Source: an uncultured Eubacteriales bacterium (GTDB lineage Bacteria; Bacillota; Clostridia; Christensenellales; CAG-138). From it: a stretch of DNA of 16,066 nucleotides. The notes beneath the pieces were generated by a model. That model was given only the letters and a program-made list of their open reading frames with translations, did not search any database and was not told the origin of the DNA. Location: positions 1-16,066 of the forward strand of contig UQRU01000047.1 in the NCBI GenBank assembly GCA_900543475.1. Reading direction: 5' to 3'. Position 1 is the first letter of the stretch; every line of letters starts with the position of its first letter. Both the position numbers and the translations under genes were made by a program. Positions 1-7,458 of the stretch are shown here, in pieces.

Positions 1-255
1 CCCGCGGTGGTGCTGGGCGGCGTGGCCATGTCCGGCGGCGTGGGCACCATCGGCGGCATGATCCTGGGCGTATTCATCATGCAGTGCTTCAACACGGGCT
101 TGATCATGGCCCAGGTGCCCGTATTCTGGCAAACCGTCGCCCGGGGCCTGCTGCTGCTGTTCGCCTTGATCTTTGACTTCTACCGGCGGAAGAACTATGA
201 AAAGAAGATGCTCCTGCAGAGCATCCAGGTAACCGAAGAGGCGAAAAAGGCCTAA
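1..255 (+). CDS. Sugar-type ABC transporter permease, C-terminal fragment
   Basis: This is the last 84 codons of an inner-membrane permease whose start lies outside the window. The reading frame is open from base 1 and ends in TAA at 253-255. The visible part has the glycine-rich GGVAMSGGVGTIGG motif followed by two hydrophobic stretches and a short basic cytoplasmic tail (YRRKNYEKK). That glycine-rich loop near the C-terminus is typical of the RbsC/AraH/XylH/YjfF permeases (BPD_transp_2 family) that import pentoses, hexoses and related compounds. A matching substrate-binding lipoprotein follows 79 bases downstream, so the two very likely form one importer, with an ATPase gene expected upstream of the window. 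The substrate cannot be read from this fragment. I am confident about the family and not about specificity. Confidence 0.85.
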   Translation, partial: PAVVLGGVAMSGGVGTIGGMILGVFIMQCFNTGLIMAQVPVFWQTVARGLLLLFALIFDFYRRKNYEKKMLLQSIQVTEEAKKA

Positions 256-270
256 ATCCATCGTTCGCTC

Positions 271-287
271 ATGCGCCTTGCGCGCAT
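271..287 (+). other. Small hairpin between permease and binding-protein genes
   Basis: A 6-bp inverted repeat, ATGCGC (271-276) and GCGCAT (282-287), has a 5-base loop. A weak outer ATCG/CGAT pair (260-263 and 290-293) surrounds it. No U-run follows, so it is not a terminator. It may be a minor mRNA processing or stabilising hairpin ahead of the highly expressed binding protein, or chance. Confidence 0.3.
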
Positions 288-334
288 TGCGATAGAACCC
301 GGAACACATCAACATAAAAAAAGGAGGAAAGAAC

Positions 335-1450
335 ATGAAGAAACTTTTGAGCATCCTGCTGGTAGCGATCATCGCCCTGTCCGCTTTTGTAGGCTGCCAG
401 GCCGCGCCTGCGGAAGCCCCTGCCGAGGAAGCCCCAGCTGCGGAAGCCCCCGCCGAGGAAGCGCCCGCTGAAGAAGCCCCTGCCGAGGAAGCCCCCGCAG
501 AAGAAGCTGCACCGGCTGCCACCGGCGAACTCATCGACGTGAACGGAGACGGTAAGATCACCGTTGCCGGCATCCACAAATTCGGCGACAGCCTGTGGTT
601 TGTAAACGAGAGCGCCGCCACGGAGGCCCGGCTCAAGGAGTTGGGCGTGGATGAGTACACCTTTATGGACGCCAAGGACGACGGTAACCTGTTCCTCCAG
701 ATGATCGATACCGCAATCGCCCAGGGCGTGGACGGCGTGATCACCACGCCTCCTGATCAGACCCTGTCCCAGGTGGCGGTGGATAAGCTGGCGGAAGCGG
801 GCATCCCGGTGCTGGCCTCCGACGACCCCCTCCAGACTGACGATGGGACCCTCCTTGCGCCCTGCGTGGTGATCGACGCCTATAGCACCGGCGTGGAAAG
901 CGCCCGCTGGATCATCGACTACATGAAGGAGAACGGCCTTGACACGGACGAGGAGTGCGGCATCATGCTGATGACCACCGATACGGTCACTAGCGCGGTA
1001 CCCCGGACCGAAGGCCAGGAAGACACCATTGCGGAGCTGCTGCCCGATTTCCCCGCGGAGCGTATCTTCTACACCGACTATAAGATCGACCTGAACGTGG
1101 CCTATACGGCTGCCAACTCCATCATCGTAGCCAATCCTCAGATCAAGAAGTGGATGGTCCTCTCCACGGCGGATGAAGGCACCATCGGCGCCACCCGCGC
1201 CCTGGAGCAGGCCGGCCTGGATAAGGAATCCTGCACGGTAGCCCTGGGCGGCTATCTGGCCCCCGCCGAGTTTGAGAAGGGCACCTGCTGCAAGGCGACG
1301 GTTTACTTCTCCGCCGGCGAGATCGGCACCCATGCCGCGGAAAACCTGGTGATGATGATGAAGGGCGAGACCCCGGATCAGCAGTACATGGTAGGCTGCA
1401 CCATCGCCACGCCGGAAAATCACGTGGAAGTCATGCCTGAGTATCAATAA
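335..1450 (+). CDS. ABC transporter substrate-binding lipoprotein (periplasmic-binding protein type 1, AraF-like)
   Basis: 371 residues. It captures the substrate outside the cell and delivers it to the adjacent permease. The N-terminus is a lipoprotein signal peptide: MKK, a hydrophobic core, then FVGC with lipidated Cys21. Residues 22-62 are a low-complexity Ala/Pro/Glu linker built from APAEE units. From about residue 64 comes a sugar-binding type 1 fold, including GVDGVITTPPDQ (about 135-146), AGIPVLASDDP, and an AANSIIVANPQIKKWMVL segment that resembles the corresponding part of the E. coli arabinose-binding protein AraF. A dockerin/EF-hand-like DVNGDGKIT sits at residues 68-76. The start is fixed by an AAGGAGG site about 8 bases ahead of ATG 335. 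No sugar kinase, isomerase or glycosidase lies nearby; the following genes are amino-acid enzymes, so the ligand may be an amino-acid conjugate rather than a free sugar. The family is secure and the ligand unknown. Confidence 0.9.
   Translation: MKKLLSILLVAIIALSAFVGCQAAPAEAPAEEAPAAEAPAEEAPAEEAPAEEAPAEEAAPAATGELIDVNGDGKITVAGIHKFGDSLWFVNESAATEARLKELGVDEYTFMDAKDDGNLFLQMIDTAIAQGVDGVITTPPDQTLSQVAVDKLAEAGIPVLASDDPLQTDDGTLLAPCVVIDAYSTGVESARWIIDYMKENGLDTDEECGIMLMTTDTVTSAVPRTEGQEDTIAELLPDFPAERIFYTDYKIDLNVAYTAANSIIVANPQIKKWMVLSTADEGTIGATRALEQAGLDKESCTVALGGYLAPAEFEKGTCCKATVYFSAGEIGTHAAENLVMMMKGETPDQQYMVGCTIATPENHVEVMPEYQ
404..518 (+). repeat. In-frame APAEE minisatellite in the lipoprotein linker
   Basis: The stretch encodes about seven tandem, slightly degenerate copies of a five-codon APAEE/APAAE unit (residues 24-61 of the binding lipoprotein). 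Third-position differences between copies (gcc, gct, gcg; gag, gaa) show that the peptide is kept while the DNA drifts. It forms an acidic, flexible tether between the lipid anchor and the binding domain. Confidence 0.85.
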
Positions 1451-1460
1451 TCGATCCATA

Positions 1461-1533
1461 CCGTAACGTATCGGGGCGCAGCCGCAAACGTGAGGCCGGC
1501 TGCGCCCCACCCCAGGCATAGCCGGGGTTACGG
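1461..1533 (+). other. Structured intercistronic RNA element (predicted three-way junction)
   Basis: An outer stem CCGTAAC (1461-1467) / GTTACGG (1527-1533) encloses a perfect 12-bp hairpin, GGGGCGCAGCCG (1473-1484) / CGGCTGCGCCCC (1497-1508), with a 12-base loop. A smaller CCCC (1510-1513) / GGGG (1524-1527) hairpin sits beside it. The long hairpin has no U-run after it, so it is not a standard intrinsic terminator. It lies directly after the binding-protein gene and ends 17 bases before the first possible start codon of the next gene. The likely role is protection of the transporter mRNA 3' end and uneven expression of transporter versus enzymes. A regulatory leader for the downstream gene is an alternative. 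Confidence 0.6.
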
Positions 1534-1550
1534 GGCGGATCAGAACAGAG

Positions 1551-2717
1551 GTGTTGTGGGCTTTGGTTCAGGAATTGCCAGAAAAATATAAAGAATTGGC
1601 TGTAGCGTTTACCCAGGAATTGGTGCGGCGTGATAGCTCCAATCCCCCGGGAAACGAGCTGGAAACCGCCATATATGCAGTTCAAGCCCTCCAGGCATAT
1701 GGGATCGAGGCTGTGCTGGATGAGTTTGAACCGGGACGCTGTAATGTTACAGCAACGTATGGCGGTTGTCGGGATACCGGCATCCTTTTTTTAGGGCATA
1801 TGGACGTGGTGCCAGCCAAAGGCTGCTGGGAACACGGCAAATTTGACCCGGAGATCGTAGAGGGCCGCATGTACGGCCGGGGTACGGCGGATATGAAAGG
1901 CGGCATCGGGGCCATGATGGCCGCTGTGGTGGCTATGGCCCAGGCGGGGGTCCCCCTGGCCAAAAACGTCCAGCTGCTGCTGGACAGCGACGAGGAGAAC
2001 ACCAACAAGGGGATCAACCGGGCCTGCAGCACATACAAGATCCAGGCGGATTGCGCCATCGTGGGGGAGCCCAGCGATATGCAGCTGCTGCTGGGCAATA
2101 AGGGCTACGCCTCCTTTTATGTGAAGACCCAAGGGATATCCTGCCACGCCAGCGAGCCGGCCCACGGAAAAAACGCCATCTATGAGATGGCAAGGGCCAT
2201 CCAAAAGCTGGAAGCCTATGCAGACGGCCTGTCCGCGTATGCGGACCCCTACCTGGGCAGCGCCACCCTGTCCGTGGGCACCATCCACGGGGGCGTGCGG
2301 GTGAACATCGTGCCGGACGCCTGCGTGTGCGAGGTGGAGCGCCGGGCACTTCCAGGGGAGACGCTGGATTCCATTTGCCGGGAGCTACAGCATACCCTGG
2401 GCGACCTGGCGGAGGTGTCCCCCCGGAACCAATTTACACCGGCCAGCCTGCTGCCCCGGGACCATGCCTTTACCCGGCGCACCGAGGCGTTGCTGGCGGC
2501 CGTGCTGCAAAGGGAGCCTGTCTTGGGGGTATTCCATGGGGGGACCGAAGCGGCGTATGTATCCCAGTTTGGCATTCCCACGTTGATCGTAGGGCCGGGC
2601 TCCCTGGAGCAGGCCCACCGGGTAGACGAGTATGCCCCCGTTGAACAGATCATGCAATGCGCGGATCTGTATTTCCGATTGATGCAAAGCCTTTGCTGCC
2701 CTGGGGCCGCACAGTGA
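1551..2717 (+). CDS. M20 family zinc metallopeptidase / N-deacylase (ArgE/DapE clade)
   Basis: 388 residues from GTG 1551. A TTG at 1563 (384 residues) is a real alternative, because AGAGG at 1547-1551 sits 11 bases ahead of it. It is a cytoplasmic di-metal hydrolase of amide bonds in N-acyl amino acids or small peptides. The catalytic set is complete: GHMDVVP with metal ligand His83 and Asp85, TADMKGG with bridging Asp114, SDEEN with general base Glu148 and ligand Glu149, GEPSD with Glu173, and the C-terminal ligand His356 in EQAHRVDEY. The dimerisation domain carries the expected CHASEPAHGKNAI motif (His199) and the GGVRVNIVPD strand. Length is normal for the family. It is the first enzyme gene after the importer and precedes a PLP lyase by 37 bases, so it probably releases the amino acid on which that lyase acts. 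Exact substrate (acetyl, succinyl, carbamoyl or peptide) is not readable. Confidence 0.9.
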   Translation: MLWALVQELPEKYKELAVAFTQELVRRDSSNPPGNELETAIYAVQALQAYGIEAVLDEFEPGRCNVTATYGGCRDTGILFLGHMDVVPAKGCWEHGKFDPEIVEGRMYGRGTADMKGGIGAMMAAVVAMAQAGVPLAKNVQLLLDSDEENTNKGINRACSTYKIQADCAIVGEPSDMQLLLGNKGYASFYVKTQGISCHASEPAHGKNAIYEMARAIQKLEAYADGLSAYADPYLGSATLSVGTIHGGVRVNIVPDACVCEVERRALPGETLDSICRELQHTLGDLAEVSPRNQFTPASLLPRDHAFTRRTEALLAAVLQREPVLGVFHGGTEAAYVSQFGIPTLIVGPGSLEQAHRVDEYAPVEQIMQCADLYFRLMQSLCCPGAAQ

Positions 2718-2754
2718 CCCCATTGGCGCAGGAGCAGAAGGAGAAAGAAGAACC

Positions 2755-3723
2755 ATGATTATTTCCATGCAAGACGTGGCGGAGGCGCGGCGCCTGATCA
2801 CCCCGTACATCCATCACACCCCCCTGGTGCATTCTACCATGCTTTCCAAAATGTGCGGGGCGGAATTTTACATGAAGTGCGAGAACCTACAGAAAACAGG
2901 GGCCTTTAAGGTCCGGGGCGGCATGAACAACCTGCTGCACCTGACCCCGGAGGAGCGGGCCCGGGGGGTGGTGACCGCCTCTTCCGGCAACCACGCCCAA
3001 GGGGTGGCCTATGCGGCCCAGATGTTCCATACCCACTGCACCCTATGCATGCAGGATTGGTCCAGCCCCGCCAAGATCGCCGCCTGCAAAGGCTATCAGG
3101 CTGAGATCAAGCTTATCCATGGGGATTCCGTGGATACCCTGGTGGAGGCGGAGCGGCTGCGGGACGAATGCGGGTATATTTACCTGCATCCCTTCAATTC
3201 CGCTTGGACCATTGCCGGGCAGGGTACCATTGCCTTTGAAATCTTAGAGGACCTGGCCCAGGTGGATACCATCGTGTTGCCGGTGGCGGGGGGCGGGCTT
3301 GCCAGCGGCGTGGGCATGGTGATGAAGGAGCTATATCCCCATATCAAGGTATACGGGGTGCAGGCGAAAAACTGCGCCGCCATGTACGAGTCCTTAAAGG
3401 CTGGGCGCCTGGTGAAGCTGGAGAAATGCGATACCTGCTGCGACGGCTTGGCAGCCATGATGGTAGGGGACGCCACATTGGAGATGGTGGGCCACTATCT
3501 GGACGATGTCATTACCCTCACCGAAGAGGAGATCCGGGAAGCGGTGGTGACCACCCTTTCCTATATGAAGATGCTTATTGAGCCTTCCTCCGCCACCACG
3601 GTGGCAGCCATTTTGGGGAAGAAGGTGCCGGTGAAGGGCAACGTGGTGGCCATCGCCACCGGCGGCAATTGCAGCCCCCAGCTGCTGGCCAGCATCCTTA
3701 CGGAATATCAGGAAAAACACTAA
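2755..3723 (+). CDS. Threonine/serine dehydratase-like PLP ammonia-lyase (fold type II)
   Basis: 322 residues. It is expected to remove water and ammonia from a hydroxy amino acid such as threonine or serine through an enamine intermediate. The PLP lysine is Lys52 in TGAFKVRGG. The cofactor-binding SSGNHAQGVA loop is at 77-86, the phosphate-binding PVAGGGLASG loop at 177-186, EPSSA at 277-281, and ATGGN at 301-305. There is no C-terminal ACT regulatory domain, so it matches the short catabolic (TdcB/serine racemase) type rather than biosynthetic IlvA. AGAAGGAG (2736-2743) precedes ATG 2755 by 11 bases. A RidA family gene follows 25 bases after the stop, which fits an enzyme that releases 2-aminoacrylate or 2-aminocrotonate. 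A Cys-rich KCDTCCDGLA stretch (224-233) is unusual. Related activities (serine racemase, EutB-like lyase) cannot be excluded. Confidence 0.88.
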   Translation: MIISMQDVAEARRLITPYIHHTPLVHSTMLSKMCGAEFYMKCENLQKTGAFKVRGGMNNLLHLTPEERARGVVTASSGNHAQGVAYAAQMFHTHCTLCMQDWSSPAKIAACKGYQAEIKLIHGDSVDTLVEAERLRDECGYIYLHPFNSAWTIAGQGTIAFEILEDLAQVDTIVLPVAGGGLASGVGMVMKELYPHIKVYGVQAKNCAAMYESLKAGRLVKLEKCDTCCDGLAAMMVGDATLEMVGHYLDDVITLTEEEIREAVVTTLSYMKMLIEPSSATTVAAILGKKVPVKGNVVAIATGGNCSPQLLASILTEYQEKH

Positions 3724-3748
3724 AAATTTTTATAAGAAGGAATGTATG

Positions 3749-4207
3749 ATGACAAACGTTGAAAAAACACTGTTGGAAAAGAATTTGGTGATCCCTGCAT
3801 GTCCCGTCCCCATTGCAAGCTACGTGCCGGCCCGGGTGGAGGGTAGGTTCGTATATCTGTCCGGGCAGACCGCCTGGGTGGACGGCGTATTGCAGTATAA
3901 GGGCAAGTTGGGAGAGGAGATCTCCACGGAGGACGGCTATGAGTCGGCAAAACTGGCGGCTTTGCGCTGCATTAGCGAGCTGCGCTCCGTGGCGGATCTG
4001 GACAAGGTCCGCATCGTCAAGGTGACGGGCTATGTAAACAGCACCGCAGATTATGGGGAGCAGCCCAAGGTGGTCAACGGCGCTTCCGATCTGTTTGTGC
4101 TGGCTTTTGGGGAAAAGGGCCGCCATGCCCGGGCAGCCATCGGCATGAGCGCATTGCCGGACGGGGCCTCGGTGGAAGTGGAAGCCATCGCCTATATTGA
4201 GGAGTGA
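3749..4207 (+). CDS. RidA/YjgF/UK114 family reactive enamine/imine deaminase
   Basis: 152 residues from ATG 3749. The in-frame ATG at 3746 is also possible, but AAGAAGG (3734-3740) is 8 bases from 3749 and only 5 from 3746. RidA proteins hydrolyse unstable enamines and imines released by PLP lyases, sparing other PLP enzymes from inactivation. Family signatures are VYLSGQTAW, the central KLAALRCISELRSVADLDKVRIVKVTGYV region, and HARAAIGMSALPDGASVEVEAIA near the end. The last contains the Arg that corresponds to the substrate-carboxylate-binding Arg of E. coli RidA (Arg129 when counted from ATG 3746) and the following conserved Glu. It is about 20 residues longer than classical RidA and resembles the longer YjgF-like subgroup. 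Position directly behind the dehydratase strongly supports a partner role. Confidence 0.9.
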   Translation: MTNVEKTLLEKNLVIPACPVPIASYVPARVEGRFVYLSGQTAWVDGVLQYKGKLGEEISTEDGYESAKLAALRCISELRSVADLDKVRIVKVTGYVNSTADYGEQPKVVNGASDLFVLAFGEKGRHARAAIGMSALPDGASVEVEAIAYIEE

Positions 4208-4255
4208 CGGCCGATCCCGCTGGGAAAGCCTAAGAAATGCCTGGGGGTGTATGAA

Positions 4256-5485
4256 ATGGGATATGATTTGGTTTGCCGGGCTTGTGGGCGGCATACGAAA
4301 CAGGATGTGTTTCGCTGCCCCCATTGCAACGGGATTTTGGATTGCCGGTTCGATTTAGAAGACCCGCCCCGGTATCGATCCATCTTACAGGGGGCAAAGG
4401 GATTTTGGGATTACCGGCCCTTTTTCCCGGTGGCAGGGGAACGACCCGTTAGCCTGGGGGAGGGGAATACGCCCCTGGTGGCCGCCCCGCGCCTGGCCAG
4501 CCAGCTGGGAATGCAAGGGGTCTATGTGAAGAACGAAGGGATGAACCCCAGCGGCACCTTTAAGGACCGGTGCCAGAGCATCGCCTATACAAAGGCCCAG
4601 GAAATGGCTGCCCCCGCCACCATCATCGGTTCCGCCGGGAACGCGGGGGCCGCTGCGGCGGCCTATGCCGCCGCCAGCGGCATCCCGTGCTTTGTGGTGG
4701 TGCCGGCGGATACCAATATGGAGCGCTTGGCCCAGACCCTGCAATACGGGGCCAATCTGATCCGGGTTCAGGGCAACGTAAGCGACTGCATCGAGCTGCT
4801 GGAAACCGTATGCAAGGAACGGGGCTGGCAGGATATGACCACCGCCCACAGCCACAACCCCTTCCAGGGGGAGGGGACTAAAACCATCGCTTACGAGCTG
4901 GCCCGGGATATGGAATGGGATGTGCCGGATTGGATCATCGTACCCATTGGCGGCGGCGGCATCCTGTCCAGCATTTACAAGGGGTATCAGGAGATGTATA
5001 CCCTGGGGCTGATCCAGCGTATGCCAAAGATGGCGGGGGTACAGGAAGCCGGGTGCGCGGCGGTGGCGGAAGCCTTTGAGAAGGGGGCTGCCCCCCAGAC
5101 GATCCAGCGGGTCCAGAATCCCACCGGCGTTGCCGTTGCCATCAAGGACGCCTACCCCCTGGATGGGGAAACGGCCTTACAGGCCATCTATGATTCCGGC
5201 GGGGTAGCGGCTCGGGTCACGGCGGGGCAGATCGCCCAGGCCCAGGGGGAGCTGGGCCGGTCCTGCGGCGTGTTCGCGGAACCCGCCAGCGCCGCCACGG
5301 TGGCCGCGCTGTTTAAGCTGCGGGAAGCGGGCGTGGTGCAAAAAGAAGACCGGGCGGTATGCATCATAACGGGAAATGGATTGAAGGACGCGGGGTTTGC
5401 CTTGCAGCAGATCCTGCAACCCCCGGCCATCCCCATGTCCCAGGCGGCGTTGAACGCCCAGATCGACCAGCTTTTAGGGAACTAG
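4256..5485 (+). CDS. Threonine synthase-like PLP enzyme with N-terminal zinc ribbon
   Basis: 409 residues from ATG 4256. GTG 4247 is in frame but lies inside the best ribosome-binding match, GGGGGT (4242-4248), which sits 7-8 bases from the ATG. Four cysteines (Cys7, Cys10, Cys21, Cys24: CRAC then CPHC) form a zinc-ribbon-like knuckle, as in many bacterial and archaeal threonine synthases. The catalytic part has EGNTPL, the PLP lysine Lys103 in PSGTFKDR, GSAGNAGAA for the cofactor ring, and the phosphate-binding PIGGGGI loop. Genuine threonine synthase converts O-phosphohomoserine to threonine, which sits oddly next to a degradative dehydratase, and no homoserine pathway gene is present. A relative acting on another beta- or gamma-substituted amino acid (as cysteate synthase does) is therefore possible. 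Family assignment is strong and reaction uncertain. Confidence 0.85.
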   Translation: MGYDLVCRACGRHTKQDVFRCPHCNGILDCRFDLEDPPRYRSILQGAKGFWDYRPFFPVAGERPVSLGEGNTPLVAAPRLASQLGMQGVYVKNEGMNPSGTFKDRCQSIAYTKAQEMAAPATIIGSAGNAGAAAAAYAAASGIPCFVVVPADTNMERLAQTLQYGANLIRVQGNVSDCIELLETVCKERGWQDMTTAHSHNPFQGEGTKTIAYELARDMEWDVPDWIIVPIGGGGILSSIYKGYQEMYTLGLIQRMPKMAGVQEAGCAAVAEAFEKGAAPQTIQRVQNPTGVAVAIKDAYPLDGETALQAIYDSGGVAARVTAGQIAQAQGELGRSCGVFAEPASAATVAALFKLREAGVVQKEDRAVCIITGNGLKDAGFALQQILQPPAIPMSQAALNAQIDQLLGN

Positions 5486-5504
5486 GGCAAAAAGGAGCTT
5501 GCGC

Positions 5505-6245
5505 ATGAAATTGACGAATCATATCTCCCTGGTTGCTTCAGGGAACAACGGGCTATCCCTGACCCATCCGCTGGATTGCAACGTATATTATGTGGATACA
5601 GGGGCCGGCGGGATCCTGATCGACACAGGGGCTGGGGCGGATAACCAGGCCATCCTCCGGGAGATCCAAAAGGACGGCTACCGGGTGGAGGATATCCAAT
5701 ATGTGGTCATCACCCACGCCCACGGGGATCACGGGGCGGCAGCGGACTTTTTCCGGGACGCGGCCCATGCCAAGCTGGTGACCTCCGGCTATGAGGCGGG
5801 GGTGCTGGCGGACAAGGCGCGCATGGAACGCACCATGGCCCAATACATCGCCACGGGGCTGTATCCGGCGGATTACCGCTTCCCCAGCGTAGAAGTGGAT
5901 GTGAAGTTGGAGGAGGGGGATTGCTTGCAGCTGGGCGGGGTATGCTTACAGGCCGTGATCACCCCGGGGCATACGGGAGGCGGCCTCTGCCTATATGGGG
6001 AGATCGACGGAAAAAATGTACTGTTTTCAGGGGATACGGTGTTTTTCGATGGGAAGATCAACCTGATGAGCATCTTTGACGGGGATCTGCTGGCCTATCG
6101 GGATACCCTGTATAAGCTGGAGCAATTGCCTGTGCAGATGCTGCTGCCCGGGCACTTGCAGCCCATCATGGACCGGGGCGCAGCGCATATTCAAAAGGCG
6201 GCGGCCGCCTTCCATCGTTTCAGCGTCCCGCCTTCCATCTGCTAG
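5505..6245 (+). CDS. Metallo-beta-lactamase-fold hydrolase (glyoxalase II-like)
   Basis: 246 residues. The start is ATG 5505, preceded by AAAGGAG (5491-5497); an in-frame TTG at 5499 is too close to that site. All metal-binding motifs are present: HAHGDHGAA with His71, His73, Asp75 and His76, GHTGGGL with His156, SGDTVFF with Asp177, and LLPGH with His217. This is the full di-zinc site of the superfamily. No extra domain is attached. Members hydrolyse thioesters, lactones, phosphodiesters and amides, so the reaction is not predictable. In this position it might open a lactone or lactam or split a thioester from the pathway. The gene is 19 bases behind the threonine-synthase-like gene and 30 bases ahead of the aminotransferase, so it is almost certainly co-transcribed with them. 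Confidence 0.88.
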   Translation: MKLTNHISLVASGNNGLSLTHPLDCNVYYVDTGAGGILIDTGAGADNQAILREIQKDGYRVEDIQYVVITHAHGDHGAAADFFRDAAHAKLVTSGYEAGVLADKARMERTMAQYIATGLYPADYRFPSVEVDVKLEEGDCLQLGGVCLQAVITPGHTGGGLCLYGEIDGKNVLFSGDTVFFDGKINLMSIFDGDLLAYRDTLYKLEQLPVQMLLPGHLQPIMDRGAAHIQKAAAAFHRFSVPPSIC

Positions 6246-6275
6246 ATACCTGTTAGGCAAAGGGGGCCTATTCGG

Positions 6276-7439
6276 ATGAAATCGCTTTCCCAACGGACTA
6301 AATTGCAGGAATCCGGCATCCGCCGCATGTACGACCTTGCAAAAACCAAGCAGGACGTCATCAGCTTCGTGCTGGGGGAACCGGATTTTACCACGCCCCG
6401 GCATATTATACAGGCCGCAAAAAACGCCCTGGACCAGGGATTGACCCATTATACGGACAATGCGGGTATCCTGCCCTTGCGCAAAGCCATCGCCAACTAT
6501 TTGGAACGGCAGGATGGCATAACCTACGATCCCGTAGGGGAGATTATGGTAAGCACCGGGGCCATGGAGATCATATTCCTTTGCTTTTCCGCCCTATTGG
6601 ACCCAGGGGACGAGGTGTTGATCACCGACCCCTGCTACGCCAATTATTATGGCCAGATCTCCATGAACAACGGGGTACCGGTACCGGTGCCGGTCTACGA
6701 GGACAACGGCTTCCACTTTACCTATGAAAGCCTGAAGGCTCACGTCACCCCGAAGACCAAGGCCATCCTGCTCAATTCCCCCTGCAATCCCACCGGGGGC
6801 GTAGCGGATCTGGCCACCATGGAGTCCATTGCCAGGATCGCCAGGGAGTATGACCTGTATGTGGTGTACGATGCGGTATACCGGCATTTCACCTACGAGG
6901 GGAGCCGCTTCTATAATTTGGCGGCCCTAACGGGGATGCGGGAGCGCACCCTGTATGTGGATTCCTTCTCGAAGACCTATGCCATGACCGGCTGGCGGCT
7001 GGGCTATGCGGCGGGCCCCAGGGAGATCATCTCCCTGCTGCCGAAGCTGCATGAGTTCATGCCCTCCTGCGTGCCGGAATTTTTGCAGCTGGGGGCTGCG
7101 GAGGCGCTGGAACATGGGGAAGGGGACATTGCCGCCATGCACCGGGAATACAGCAAGCGCCGGGCCATTCTGCTGGATTGGATCAACGGGATCCACGGCC
7201 TGTCCTGCCGGGCGCCGGGCGGGGCCTTTTACGCCTTCTTGAATATCCAGCAAACCGGGCTATCCTCGGTGGAATTCGCCGAGCGCCTGCTGTCGGAGCA
7301 GGGGGTGGTGGCGGCCCCCGGCGACGCCTTTGGCGCCCATGGAGAGGGCTTCATCCGCATTTCCTACGCCACATCCATTGCGAACATTCAAAAGGGCATG
7401 GATCGCATGGAAGCCTTTGTGGGCGCATTGTTATCCTGA
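6276..7439 (+). CDS. Class I/II PLP aminotransferase (aspartate aminotransferase superfamily)
   Basis: 387 residues. It transfers an amino group between an amino acid and a 2-oxo acid in the cytoplasm. Key residues line up with fold type I class I enzymes: Asn171 in SPCNPTGG, Asp199 and Tyr202 in YDAVYRHF, PLP lysine Lys233 in DSFSKTYAMTGWRLGY with the following Arg241, and substrate-carboxylate Arg361 in FIRISYA. The sequence resembles the subgroup Ig/MalY-PatA-type aminotransferases of Bacillota. AAAGGGGG (6259-6266) precedes ATG 6276 by about 9 bases. It is the last gene of the block and is followed within 20 bases by a strong terminator. Substrate preference is not readable. It could recycle the amino group of the released amino acid or act on a product of the preceding lyases. 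Confidence 0.9.
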   Translation: MKSLSQRTKLQESGIRRMYDLAKTKQDVISFVLGEPDFTTPRHIIQAAKNALDQGLTHYTDNAGILPLRKAIANYLERQDGITYDPVGEIMVSTGAMEIIFLCFSALLDPGDEVLITDPCYANYYGQISMNNGVPVPVPVYEDNGFHFTYESLKAHVTPKTKAILLNSPCNPTGGVADLATMESIARIAREYDLYVVYDAVYRHFTYEGSRFYNLAALTGMRERTLYVDSFSKTYAMTGWRLGYAAGPREIISLLPKLHEFMPSCVPEFLQLGAAEALEHGEGDIAAMHREYSKRRAILLDWINGIHGLSCRAPGGAFYAFLNIQQTGLSSVEFAERLLSEQGVVAAPGDAFGAHGEGFIRISYATSIANIQKGMDRMEAFVGALLS

Positions 7440-7458
7440 TCCAGCCAAACATAAGGAG

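Noticed and set aside
1473..1508. Intrinsic terminator after the binding-protein gene
   Set aside because: The 12-bp stem is strong but is followed by ACCCCAGG rather than a U-run, so full termination is unlikely and the downstream genes are treated as the same operon.
269..1519. Long minus-strand open frame (416 codons) opposite the binding lipoprotein gene
   Set aside because: It mirrors the lipoprotein codons, gives a His/Gly/Arg-rich product with no motif, has no ribosome-binding site, and the + strand gene has a signal peptide, lipobox and recognisable fold.
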